Below, piece by piece: positions 33,601 through 44,021 of a stretch of DNA of 64,000 bases. The DNA lies in contig SAUG01000006.1 of the NCBI GenBank assembly GCA_011316305.1, positions 124,001 to 188,000 of the forward strand, in the 5' to 3' direction. Both the position numbers and the translations under genes were made by a program. The notes beneath the pieces were generated by a model that was given only the letters and a program-made list of their open reading frames with translations, was not told where the DNA came from and searched no databases. Source of the DNA: Rusavskia elegans (Eukaryota; Ascomycota; Lecanoromycetes; Teloschistales; Teloschistaceae). Every line of letters begins with the position of its first letter. Within the stretch, counting starts at the first letter, position 1.

Positions 33601-36166
33601 ATAGTAATGACTTCGGTTCCGGAGAGATTGCTATCCTGGTACCCTACAGCCAGCAATTGGCATGCTTGAGAGAGAAGCTGACCGGAACACGTTCCTGTTC
33701 AATTGCCTTGAGCAAGAAGGATAAGGAGGACTTGATAGATATGGGCCTCCTAGATGAGAGCGAGCAGTCACAGTTCCGAACGGACGTCGAGGTGTCTCCA
33801 ATGGTGCGACTTGCGACCATCGATGGCTTCCAAGGAGAAGAGGCTAAGGTGATCATTCTAAGTACCGTCCGAAGCAATCTGCAGGATCGAGTGGGCTTTC
33901 TCCAGACTACGAACCGTATCAACGTCGCCTGCAGCAGAGCTCGCAATGGGTTCTATATTGTCGGCAACTCGACTCTATTACGGACAGTCGATATGTGGGC
34001 AACGATCATAGCCGATTTTGAAGCCAGAGGCAGACTTGGAACCTCTTTCACAACCCATTGCTCACGCCACCCTCATCTGGCGCAAGCGGTCTCTCAGCCC
34101 CATCAATTTCAAGAGGTCCTGGCATGCAATGAGCCATGCAACCATCTGTTCAGCTGCGGACACGGCTGTCCCGAGACTTGCCATGAACCAGTACTTCATG
34201 ATCGGATGGTTTGTCAAGAGCCTTGCACCAAACGACATGGCATCTGTGGCCACCAGTGCAACAAGTTGTGTGGCGAACCCTGCGCTGATTGTTCCGAAAC
34301 AGTGTTAACAGAGTCTCTACCATGCGGCCATTTATACTCAGTCAAGTGCACTGATCTGAAAGAAGGCAAACAGAGAGTATGCAGAGCGCCATTCGAGCCA
34401 GTCATCTTGCAATGTGGACACTCGATACAACGTACCTGCGCTTCGAAGGATCAGCCCCTTGTCTGCAACGATCAGTGCGATTTCGTCCACGACTGTGGTC
34501 ATCGATGCGGCAGCAAGTGCTCCGAATGTAGGGAGAATGACTTCCACGGCAAATGTGAAGGAACATGCCTCAAACAGCACCCTTGCGGGCATCACTGCCC
34601 AGCCAAGTGTCACTCTGGTGCCTGTCCGCCGTGCAATTTACCTTGCCTCCGATCTTGTGAGCATGGTAGAGTATGCCCAAGACCTTGCAGGATCGCCTGC
34701 GACCCATGTCTGCAAGCGTGCCAGAAGAGTTCATGTGCGCATGAAGTCTGTTCCACGATTTGCTCGTTACCGTGTGATCGACTGCCATGCAGCTTGCCCT
34801 GCACGAACGTGTTGTCGTGCTCGCACATCTGCCCCGGACTTTGCGGTGAGCGTTGCGCTGACCTCTGTTTCCAATGCAAGACAGGGGAGCTGCCTTCGGA
34901 AGCGAAGATCTTCTTACCCTGTGGCCATAATTTCAACGTGGCAGATCTCGACCGCCAGCTCGGGCTTGGTAACATCTTCGACATCAGCACATCTGGCGAG
35001 ATCTTGGCCATGAAGTCTTCTCTGGCAGAGGCCTGTCAAACACCTCAGTGTCCCCAGTGTCATGCCCCTTGTGGGAGCGTTGCTCGGTATCGACACGTCG
35101 AGCAATTCCGGCTTGCACCTTACGCACTTGAACGCCTATACAGGAAGTTTGGTCGGAAGATGCACACATTCGGAAGAAATGTTCAGGATTATCGCAACAA
35201 CCTTCAAAAAGGCTTCGAATGGTTCTGCGATAAATTTCAGCCTGGACCGTTGCAAGGTAAAGCCAATACCGCCATGATCAAAGCACGAATGCTCTTCATC
35301 GTACCTTTGGAGACAGCCATTGCTCGGTTTAGGGGTACGTCTTCTTTTTCTAGCACCTGCGACACCACTCTACTAACGATGAACAGACGACGTCCTTGTC
35401 CGTGTGGAGAAGGATATCATTCGCACCGCCTTGCTTCTAGGAAAGAGCTACACGCCTGCCCCAGTCAAGCTATCTTTTAAAGTCCGCTTGGATCTGCTCT
35501 ATCTCCACTGCCGCCTAACGGTGATTCAAGAAGCGGCAAGAATTGTGCAATTTCTACGAGATTTTGATAATCCGAGACATGCAGAGCACATGGTAAGGAT
35601 ACTGAAGATGCACACCATCCAGGCAGTCGATAAGTACACGGTGACCGCGGAAGAGCTCGTGGAATATTGTCGGTCAAACTCGCTGCTACTCCTTGAGGCT
35701 GAGTGAGTAATAAATCAACATTCAACGCATCTGAATTTGCTGACAACTTCGACCTAGGGCTTTAATGGTTCAGCTTAGCTTCGATGCGGTTGCGGAAAGT
35801 TTAGGAAGCGTGGGAGACAACCTGGAGCGGCATGAGCGCGCAGAACGTTTGATTGTCGAGAACCCCGACACAGCGGGCATACTCCGTCCATGCTACCAGT
35901 CTCTTGACCCTCATACCAAAGGCAACGTTAGTACAGCCGAGCTGTGGGCGCCCAAGACGCGGGAATTCTGGGAGAAATGGGGCGAATACGAAATGGGCAG
36001 CTTGGTATATTGCAAGAATGGCCATCCTTATTCGCGCAAGGCTTTCCCAGGATGTCCAGAATGTGGAGGAAGAAAAGTGCACCAGGAGCAGATTGAAGAC
36101 AGGGAAGAATTCGTAAAGACTCTGGACCGCGAAATGTTTCTGAAGGCGATAGCGACGCTGAGTTAG
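30660..36166 (+). CDS. NFX1-type zinc-finger SF1 helicase (ZNFX1/Hrr1/SAD-3 group)
   Basis: Exons are 30660-30733, 30803-31109, 31162-33554, 33605-35334, 35387-35702 and 35758-36166, giving 1742 residues. A CCCH finger stands near the N-terminus (CX7CX5CX3H around ICHDYYDGYCRRGTDCPRPH). The SF1 helicase core has Walker A GPPGTGKT at residues 457-464, an EEAGEVSEAQ Walker B, GDPLQLRPQV, LQRRMHPDVAQLL, TIDGFQGEEAKVII and TTNRINVACSRAR. A run of NF-X1-type Cys/His fingers follows (for example CGHHCPAKCHSGACPPCNLP). The end carries a last Cys-rich module, LVYCKNGHPYSRKAFPGCPE. This architecture matches animal ZNFX1, fission-yeast Hrr1 (RNAi-directed heterochromatin) and Neurospora SAD-3 (meiotic silencing). 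The role here is inferred from family. All catalytic motifs appear intact. Confidence 0.92.
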
Positions 36167-37078
36167 CAACGTTGACGGCGAGCTTGATGCAGAAGCCGAA
36201 TAGCTAGATATAACTCGGATTGCAAAGGCGGACGGCAGATAGGGTAGCATCTGTTGCAGTGTCAATTCAATTCAGATTCTATTTCCCCATCTTGGAGATG
36301 ACAACAGCAATGCAAGGGTAAGCAGCTAGCCCTAACAGCCGGTTAACGAGCATTCAGTATCCAACCCGAGCTCAACGAACTATACCATGATAAGTGTTTT
36401 TGCACTGGTATCACAGGGGCCAGCCTGATCATAGTAGAGCCAATAACAAGAATCCAGTCATATTTCATGCTAGATCTTGTTACAATGACGTATTTATATC
36501 CTCAGTTCTTGGCACGCCAGGAACGCATTCTTGACATCCAATTCAGTTCAATCCCTTCGACACCCAACCAACCAACCAGCCAGCCAAACCACCAAGGCCA
36601 TGTCTTACAACCTTGCACAAAAAGAGTCTTGACGTCGACACATCGCCGGTGAATCAACGCTAAAAACGTGCTAAACCAGCCGTACCCCTGAACCGTGCCC
36701 CATGCCCTTCTCCACCATCTCGTCCAAGCGTCCGATCAGATCGTGATCGGAGAGATTAGTATACGCTAGCAGCTGCCAATCTGGCAGGTTGGCGTGAGAT
36801 CTACTTTACTAGTCCGTCGACATCGACATGGGTGGGATGATATCATGGTTTTAACCTTTTCGTGTCGTCATTATGATTGGAGTTCTGCTTGGTGTTGGTT
36901 AGTAAGTTGGTAGGGGACGGATGGAGGGGGGAAGTACAAGATGGGATGGATATCCATCCCCATTACCTCCTCTCTCTCTTATCTCAGAAGATCCGAACCG
37001 AAATCTCCTTCGAATATCCCTCAATCCATTCCATTAAACTCATAACAAACCTATACATCCACTTCCATACCACTCAAA
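36167..37078. other. Intergenic spacer upstream of the small acidic protein gene
   Basis: This 912-nt spacer lies between two + strand genes. It has a (CAAC/CAGC)-type run at about 36565-36590 and CT-rich tracts (about 36965-37000) shortly before the next start. No gene was seen. Confidence 0.5.
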
Positions 37079-37510
37079 ATGTCCTCCGCCGACGACCAAT
37101 ACGAGCAACAAAACGACGTGACGGGCGGCGATGTCCCCTCCGGCGTCAAAGGCGACAACGAGTATACCTCCCGCACGGGCCAATACCAGATCCCCGTCCA
37201 GAAAGACGAGGCTCCCGTCTCCGATCCCATTGACCCTGCTACTGCGGATTCGGATGAGACGCTTGGTGAGTTTGACTTCATTCCCCTTTTTCCTCCTTTT
37301 TTGCCCTGGGGGAGGGGGGGACGATGATTGTGGAAATGGTGTGCTGAGGTCCGTATAGCACAGGATGATAAAGACGCTATTGATCAGTCGAACATCATGG
37401 GTGGACGGACGAGAGGTGCGAAGGTGGCGGGTGGGTATAAGGAGCCTGGGGATGAGGAGGGTATGCCGCCTGCGGATGATGGTACCTCGCGTGAGGCTTC
37501 TTCATCGTAG
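37079..37510 (+). CDS. Small conserved acidic fungal protein, function unknown
   Basis: Exons are 37079-37265 and 37359-37510 with a 93-nt intron, giving 112 residues. The protein is hydrophilic, with no Cys or Trp, no signal peptide and no membrane segment, and is probably disordered. The segments DEAPVSDPIDPATADSDETL, AQDDKDAIDQSNIMGGRTRG and AGGYKEPGDEEGMP resemble a small protein I have seen across Pezizomycotina with no assigned function. The exon join (ETLAQDD) preserves the acidic block. A stress-protein or chaperone-like role would be a guess from composition only. It is convergent with the PARP-finger gene. Confidence 0.66.
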
Positions 37511-38127
37511 AAGTCTTGGATTGTTGCGATGAATGCGGTTGAGGCAAGGTGGAATTTGGTATGTGTCGCTGAAAGCCCAAGTGGGGGTTGTATATAGGAT
37601 ATGTCTCACCGTTTGTTTTTTGTGAAGTCATTTCACGTCGCATTCAAAATGAAGGGTCGTCGGTAAACAGTTCGTCATTGATATCTAGTGAGAGAAATGT
37701 ATGCCTGTAGTTGACGATCAAATGAACTTTGGAGTCGTCGTCTAGGTTAAAGGATTGTGCCTCCTGCTAATCACACAATTTGACCATACAATTCACTTTT
37801 GCACGTAGTATCGACCACCAGGTAAGATCGTGCTGTGTGTGTTTGATGGCTGAAGGAAGTAAGTACATATGGGGTATCTCATGAGGGAGAGCAAAATAAT
37901 GCACAATATAACGCGAAGCAATTCAGAGATCTGATGTATGAAGCACAACGCCGGGCCTTGCTCTTGACTTCTTTTACACCGTTTCCCCCTGGAATCGTAA
38001 TGTTACTATTTCTTTCGGTCGATCTGCCCACACGATCGGATATCATGTGGTACTGTTGATGTTAGCTCTCATACATCCCATCTCAAGCCCTTCCCCATCT
38101 AGTATCGATGGAATCCTCAACCATGGC
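37511..38127. other. Convergent 3' spacer (small acidic protein / PARP-finger gene)
   Basis: These 617 nt lie between convergent stop codons. They are AT-rich; nothing was recognised. Confidence 0.5.
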
Positions 38128-39570
38128 TCAATTATCAGCCTTCTTGCGGCCTCTTTTGGCCTTCGGCGCCTCTGCCACAGGGGCTTCAGCCTCGGCCGCA
38201 TCCGCATCTTTCTGAGCCTTCTTTGCAATGGGCTTCTTCGTGTTGGCCGCGTTTTTCGTAGCACGGGGCTTCTTGGCGCTCTTCACTACCGGTTCGTCAT
38301 GCTCGCTGGCTGGAGCATGTTCCTCGGCGTCCTCTACTTTGGCCTTGCGGGAACGTGTCCCGGCTTTGACTGGCTGAGCCTGCGCGTCGCTTGGATCCTC
38401 GGGGTCATCTTCGTCTTTTACTGCTTTTTTGCCTTTTTTACCGGCGGCCTTTTTCTTGAGAGGAACAGTGGGTGTCATGTCGGGTTCATCCGAAGCAGGT
38501 TCTTCTTGGGCCGTCTTGGTTTTCTTCGCAGATGCCTTAGCTTTCGGCTTTTGAGCCACATCCGATTCGATGTCCTTTCCCTTCGTCTGTTTCCCTTTCT
38601 TGGCCTTCGGCTTGCTGGCATTGTCATTCGCTTCATTTTCAGCCATACCGTCGGCTTCTCCTTCGTCCTTGATCTTCTTCCCTCTCTTGGCCGTCACTTT
38701 GGCTTTCTTCTGCGCGGGCTCCTCAGTGTTGTCGTCCTCGGATGCATCCTTCTTGGGACGACCACGCTTTTTCGGCGCGGGCTTCGATGGGCTTTTACTC
38801 CCTTCCTCGGCATCGGATTGCTGTAGTGGAAAGCGTTAGCATACCGAAAACGCTGAACACACGAATAAGACCACAATACGTAGACATGCAGATGATAGTT
38901 GATAGGGCATCATCCTTCGGCAAAGGACCAAGCTAAGTAGGGAGCCTAATCGGGCATACAAGGTGACTTGGTACGCAGGATAGAGTCGATGCAACTGATT
39001 CGCAAATGAAAGTCACTGCGACCAGATGCAAGGAGGGAAGACTTGACAGTACCTCTTGCTCTTCAGCCTTCTTCTTTTTCCTTGCAGCTGGTGAACGAAA
39101 CCCTTTCATCCCTGGGCGGTTTTGTTCGACATCCTGAATGATCAATACCTGTCAGCACGGGGCCCGAGATTGACAGGGAAACATTACCCCTTTCCAATCC
39201 TCGTCGTCAACATGTCCGTTCTTGAGGGCCCGCTTGACTTTCTCTTGACAGTCATCGGGTATCTCATCGTAGCCATCGAGCATGTCAACGTTGCCTTCCA
39301 ATATGTCCTGGAGGCCTTCCAGCTGCTTAGGCGTCACGCAGCCCCTTCGTGACTTGTTAGAGCAGCCATTGAGAGACCGTTACGACCAAATCGACAGGGA
39401 GTTCATAACAATCAGCCACAATGGCGGAAAACTTACCAATGCCTCCAGGCCCAGCCCTGGTGCTCGCCGTAATCAACCCAAACGCCGAAGCGCAGCTCAT
39501 TCTTGCCGATCTTAACTTTTTCCTTCTTGCACTCGGTCATCTTACAGATCGCACGGGCGGTCGACGCCAT
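38128..39570 (-). CDS. PARP-type zinc finger and AT-hook chromatin protein
   Basis: Exons on the complement are 39570-39437, 39344-39188, 39133-39053 and 38820-38128, giving 354 residues. The N-terminal ~105 residues match the zf-PARP fold: ICKMTECKKEKVKIGKNELR, then WAWRHWGCVTPKQLEGLQ, then GYDEIPDDCQEKVKRAL and HVDDEDWKG. An intron interrupts the finger between HW and GC. Exon 3 encodes NRPGMKGFRSPAARKKKK. The C-terminal two thirds is Lys/Ala/Glu-rich, like a histone H1 tail, with one AT-hook (KKRGRPKK, RGRP at residues 143-146). PARP fingers sense DNA breaks or nicks. No ADP-ribosyl transferase domain is present, so this is a stand-alone finger fused to a DNA-binding tail. The third intron (232 nt) is long for this genome. 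A nuclear role in DNA damage or chromatin is inferred. Confidence 0.86.
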
Positions 39571-40140
39571 CTCTAGTGAGAACGGTCAGCGTTATGAGGT
39601 TTTCAAGGACGTGGAGAGATATATTTGGCCGAGGATGATACAAGTGTGAATTTACAATAGCGATGCTCAGCAGCAGTTTATATACAATGAATACTGCTCA
39701 ACCATTACATAGCGATCAGAGATATGATGGCGGGATCAATCTTACCAATACGGTAGGCCATTTTTTACGCTGAGAATCCTCCGAGCCTGAAAGTCCGGTC
39801 AAGATTTTCGAGACCTGGTTAGGTGTACCGTGGTAAGCTATCGGCCCTGGGTGTTCCCCAGCTCATGTAAGGGTTCTGCAATTACATACTATATTCTGTC
39901 GAATTGGAGGTCCCTCGGGTACCTAAGGTATTGCCAGTCAGCTAGTGGTCGCATTGAGACGCGCGCTTTCTACCTGCCAGCTAGTCCAAATGCGGCGGAG
40001 CGCATCGCTCCCAATCAAGCGACCTTACTCTGTAGTCAAAGTCTTGATCTCATGCTCTCGGGCAAATAGAGGTCAAAGGCGGGCATGAGCGGTCCTAGCC
40101 ATGTGCACATCAATTATATTTCGCTCTTGGCCTCCAGACG
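39571..40140. promoter_or_regulatory. Divergent promoter region (PARP-finger / mitochondrial repeat protein)
   Basis: These 570 nt lie between divergent start codons. No ORF of interest was seen. They probably serve both genes. Confidence 0.45.
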
Positions 40141-43100
40141 ATGAGCAGGCATGTTGTGGGTGAACATCTTCGTCATTTCACCCGCTCGACTTCGCTGGTG
40201 GCACTGCCAGCCTTCTTACTTCCGTCAATCTTCCACAGGTTTAATGACCGCGCAAACCTATTCCAACCTTCGAAACAGGAGAGAACATCGGTACGACGGC
40301 TAGCAACTGCTTCTTCACGCCTTCGCCTTCTTCAAGATGGCGTTGTCGAAGCCGTCGAGAAAGAGCGCAATGCGCGGGCTCTCTTGAACGACCTCCTACG
40401 TGCTGCGACTACTACAAATCCAAAGCTGTGGACCTGCATGCTCGAAGCATATCTTCCTCGGCATCTACATCGAAACGATCAAGAGGCTGATGCTGTGTTT
40501 GCCGATACCGACAGGCCTGTCTCGGTACGAAATCTTCATGTGTGGCTTGCTGAGGCACGCAGAACGAAGGAGCCGGCGGGTGATCTATTGACTTACCTTC
40601 TAGTCAAGGAGAATCGGCAAGATGCAGTCGTCTGGCTCGTTGAAGCCATGCTCAAGGAGCATGCCAGAGACCTCCATCCTTCTAATTCTCTCTCGGAACT
40701 TCTCGGCCTCTCTCGACAGACTCAGCCGGTGCCATCACTACAAGATATGACTTGCTCGGCAGAGATAGTCACAAATTATTTGGATGTGCAGCGTTCTTCA
40801 GGAGTGCCTCTTAACAAATTGACCGCTTTCGCACCGCGCTCCGCTTCACACATATGTCTTGGGGAGATATGGCGAAGTGTAGGATCCATGATACTACAAG
40901 CAGCGGATCACAAGCCAACGTCAGCTGAATCAAGATCAATCATGACATGTGTTCTGCGTGTTCTGGCTCATCTTCACCACTTTGAGGCCGTGCCTTCGTC
41001 GATATACAATCAGGCTCCAGCACTAGACCCCTCTGTTCTTCAAAGGCCGCCCACACTATATTTCTGGTCTCTCAGGATTATGACAGATTTATCTGACGCT
41101 TCCTTCCACTCCGTCAATCCAAATCCAATGTCGGGCCAGAGTGAGGCGTTGGGTCTCTATCATCCAGATGACACCCATGGCAAGGATTCATTGAACGTCG
41201 TTACCGGGCAACCGATGCCCGAAGTTGAGCCCCAGATATGGCTCGACTTCGTGCTATGGTGCTGTGTCGATGGTGGGTGGATAACCGAAGCAGCTGAGAT
41301 AGTCTCCGAAATGTGGACAAGGTCTACCGAAGGACAACAGTTTTCGGTGATTGACTGGAACACTCTTCGAAAACAGACTGCTCCGAAACTCCCCTGGACT
41401 ACCAGGATGAAAATGGCAATCAACGGGTCCCGCATGCGAGAGTTCGCCGGAGGACCCACTCTTGGAATTTACGATGAAAGAGCAAGTCCTTTGAAACCAC
41501 CCGAGCGAACTGTAAGCAGCGAAGTGATTGCTGCCATCGTCGATGGGCTGGTCAGCACAACCAGCTCACAAATAAAAGTACATGGTAACGAGCCATCGGT
41601 TGTAGAACAGCACATTAGTGTATGCAAGAAAATGCTGGACCGCAAGAGGGTGGGACTTGGATCTAATTCGTGGGACTCGGTCATCCTTCGTATGGCCGAG
41701 TCGCCGTCCTTCGAGTCAGAAGCCGCTCAAGCGTCTGAAACGTTCTTTGAGCAAATCATGTCATGGTCTCCGCCCTTCCTTCAAGAGCCTGCTTCCGCAA
41801 ACTCAGCATATCACTCGCAATCGATGGCGCAAGCATACATCGCGGACCCATCAGCTATAACTGTTGGGCTACTTCACCGTTTGTTATTGGACTTCACCCT
41901 TGCTGGAAATTATCGCGCCGCCCTTCGGATTTTCCAAAGATTGCAGAACACAGTAGATGCCAACCGGAGAATAAGCTTTGAAAACTTTCCGATTATGGTA
42001 TCCCCAAGCCTTCGACAAGACCAAGGGGAACCCCTGATCGACCACACAGATCAGCCTCAAGCTCCCGGTCTGAACCTCCAGCTTCCCGCCATCGTCCTTG
42101 CACCGTTCCTAAAGCTTGCTACGGACTTTGAGGATTTGGAGATGGGCCGCTGGCTGCTGTACAGCAATGACGTTGATGGCTGCATCATCCCGCCAAAAAT
42201 GTATTCCAATCCAGTGCTGCATCCTGCGCTGATCAGCTTCGCCTCCGCAGCGGGCGACAAGCGTCTCCTCGAAACCGTGATAAGGCATGTGAAGACACCA
42301 GTTCCCGAAGGTACACTGCGTGCTTTACTCCACCACCAAATCCGTTGCGGGGAATGGGACGGTGCGCATGAGATCTTCGAGCTTTTTCGTGACACCGAGG
42401 GATTAGCATGGGCTGCAAGCGATGTGCTGGTACTTGCAGGAGCTGTCTTACGGCTTGAGAAAAGAGCTGTTCCCGTCTCCCGGAGAAGAGCTACCGCAAT
42501 TTCACCAGGTACCCTGCTTCACCGCGTGATGAGCGGCCAATACAACACACCTCACGACCCTTCCAAGCCACGAGATCTTTCCCAGACACGCCTGCTCAAC
42601 CAGTTGGCCCGGATCGTGGCCAGCGTGCCGAGCCGTTTGAGTGAAGATCTCTCACCATTCTGCAACATGCGATATAATCAGCTGTCAGCAAGTCAGGACA
42701 TCCCATCGAGAGCTTTCAACTACTTCCTTTCGACTGTAACCGAGCTTTTCGGACTGTACGAGGGTAAACAATTGTGTGAGCAGTGGTGTTCGTTCCCAGC
42801 TCTTACGGGGCCTGTGAAAACCCCCTACGTGGAATATGTGGTAGATCCGAATGCACAAACATTTTACATCTTCCTGCGTCGCATTTCACACTCAAGGATC
42901 ACGAGTGATAAGAAGGGGGGAAAACCCCCAACGTGTAGGGGAAAATTGGCAGGCAAGGCGGATGGAGGTCCACAGATTTCCGATCGTGTCAACGAGGATG
43001 AGCAGAGCATCATCGACTGGGCCGTCGCAGGGTGTTTGGATTTAGAGGTACCGTTGGAAGCAATCAAGCTGGATTTCCCTATCTTAAAGGACTCTTGCGA

Positions 43101-43170
43101 AGACAGGCAGCCTGCGGGTGTTGATGTTAATCGCGATTCGGGGGACGAAGTCGATAGCGAGATAGCATAG
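40141..43170 (+). CDS. Large helical-repeat protein, probably mitochondrial (PPR-like)
   Basis: This is a single uninterrupted exon of 1009 residues. The first ~65 residues are rich in Arg, Ser and Leu and almost free of acidic residues, and end near SVRRLATASS, which looks like a mitochondrial presequence with a processing site. The rest is a mixture of amphipathic helices with paired-helix segments such as LLHRLLLDFTLAGNYRAALR and LLHHQIRCGEWDGAHEIFEL, which resemble pentatricopeptide units. Fungal proteins of this build usually act in mitochondrial RNA processing or translation, but I cannot tie it to a named factor. No catalytic motif was seen. The lack of introns contrasts with most neighbours. 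Alternative readings, such as a cytosolic TPR protein, are less likely given the N-terminus. Confidence 0.65.
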   Translation: MSRHVVGEHLRHFTRSTSLVALPAFLLPSIFHRFNDRANLFQPSKQERTSVRRLATASSRLRLLQDGVVEAVEKERNARALLNDLLRAATTTNPKLWTCMLEAYLPRHLHRNDQEADAVFADTDRPVSVRNLHVWLAEARRTKEPAGDLLTYLLVKENRQDAVVWLVEAMLKEHARDLHPSNSLSELLGLSRQTQPVPSLQDMTCSAEIVTNYLDVQRSSGVPLNKLTAFAPRSASHICLGEIWRSVGSMILQAADHKPTSAESRSIMTCVLRVLAHLHHFEAVPSSIYNQAPALDPSVLQRPPTLYFWSLRIMTDLSDASFHSVNPNPMSGQSEALGLYHPDDTHGKDSLNVVTGQPMPEVEPQIWLDFVLWCCVDGGWITEAAEIVSEMWTRSTEGQQFSVIDWNTLRKQTAPKLPWTTRMKMAINGSRMREFAGGPTLGIYDERASPLKPPERTVSSEVIAAIVDGLVSTTSSQIKVHGNEPSVVEQHISVCKKMLDRKRVGLGSNSWDSVILRMAESPSFESEAAQASETFFEQIMSWSPPFLQEPASANSAYHSQSMAQAYIADPSAITVGLLHRLLLDFTLAGNYRAALRIFQRLQNTVDANRRISFENFPIMVSPSLRQDQGEPLIDHTDQPQAPGLNLQLPAIVLAPFLKLATDFEDLEMGRWLLYSNDVDGCIIPPKMYSNPVLHPALISFASAAGDKRLLETVIRHVKTPVPEGTLRALLHHQIRCGEWDGAHEIFELFRDTEGLAWAASDVLVLAGAVLRLEKRAVPVSRRRATAISPGTLLHRVMSGQYNTPHDPSKPRDLSQTRLLNQLARIVASVPSRLSEDLSPFCNMRYNQLSASQDIPSRAFNYFLSTVTELFGLYEGKQLCEQWCSFPALTGPVKTPYVEYVVDPNAQTFYIFLRRISHSRITSDKKGGKPPTCRGKLAGKADGGPQISDRVNEDEQSIIDWAVAGCLDLEVPLEAIKLDFPILKDSCEDRQPAGVDVNRDSGDEVDSEIA

Positions 43171-44021
43171 CTCCCAAACTGTCTGGTTAACTGGCCCTCG
43201 GGACTCAGCACAAGCTCGATGACTGTCGAGCACCGAATAGTGCGGCCAACAAGCCATGCTTGTATTGTTTAGTACTCTGTACAGTCTTGTGCGGAGTACA
43301 AGACTTCCATTATAAAATCCAATCACAGTGTGAGACGTTCAACACATCGGGTGCTCATGTGAATCTGATACTGGACATCGTTGATTTATTAAAATACGCT
43401 ATTGTTCGTCTCGGTATAACATCGGAGCAGTCGTTAGAACGATATCCCTTATCGAGGTATCGGTTGATCTCCCGAGCTCGCCGAGGAGCTGGCGCATGCC
43501 CTAGTGAAAATGCGGTACTCGTAAGCTCAGCCGCAGGCGGATGACCGAAAATCATGCTCCGTTGTTCTGTAATTAAATCGGTACCATAAGTCGATCCCAA
43601 TCTTTCATTGCTCTACTCTGCATCTCCCCAGCGTGATTCATACACTTGACAACATCTCTACACTCTCATCCACGATCAAAACCAGTACAAATTCAGTCAT
43701 CATTTATGGGGCGCCTTCAAGAAACAGGAATCCCCCACCACACTTTCAAATGCCCTCATCAGATTGCGACAAGTATCAAAACTGATCGTGGCTTTTGGCC
43801 TTTGGACTTTGTCCCTCTTCGCTGGCTACTGGTGGATAGTCCGTCCTAGGTGGGCGGACGGTAATCGGTTATTGCATTCTGGACATCAGGTGCGCTGTGA
43901 CCGAGGGAGAGAGGTGCTGTTTGCCATTGACTCACATATCCTCAGAATACCATCGGACACAGTCCTTCCTCTCAGCGCCCTACTCTGGACCTTTCTAGCA
44001 ACCTGTCGTTTATAATAAGAT
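43171..44021. other. Leader and promoter region of the AGC kinase, with uORF
   Basis: These 851 nt lie between two + strand genes. The stretch from about 43600 reads as a CT-rich leader. It contains an ATG-initiated upstream ORF at 43706-43849 (47 codons plus stop), ending 172 nt before the kinase start. No separate gene was seen. Confidence 0.45.

Noticed and set aside
38047..38826. 259-codon + strand ORF looking like a membrane protein
   Set aside because: Reverse of the Lys/Ala-rich tail of the PARP-finger protein; Lys codons read backwards give Phe/Leu.
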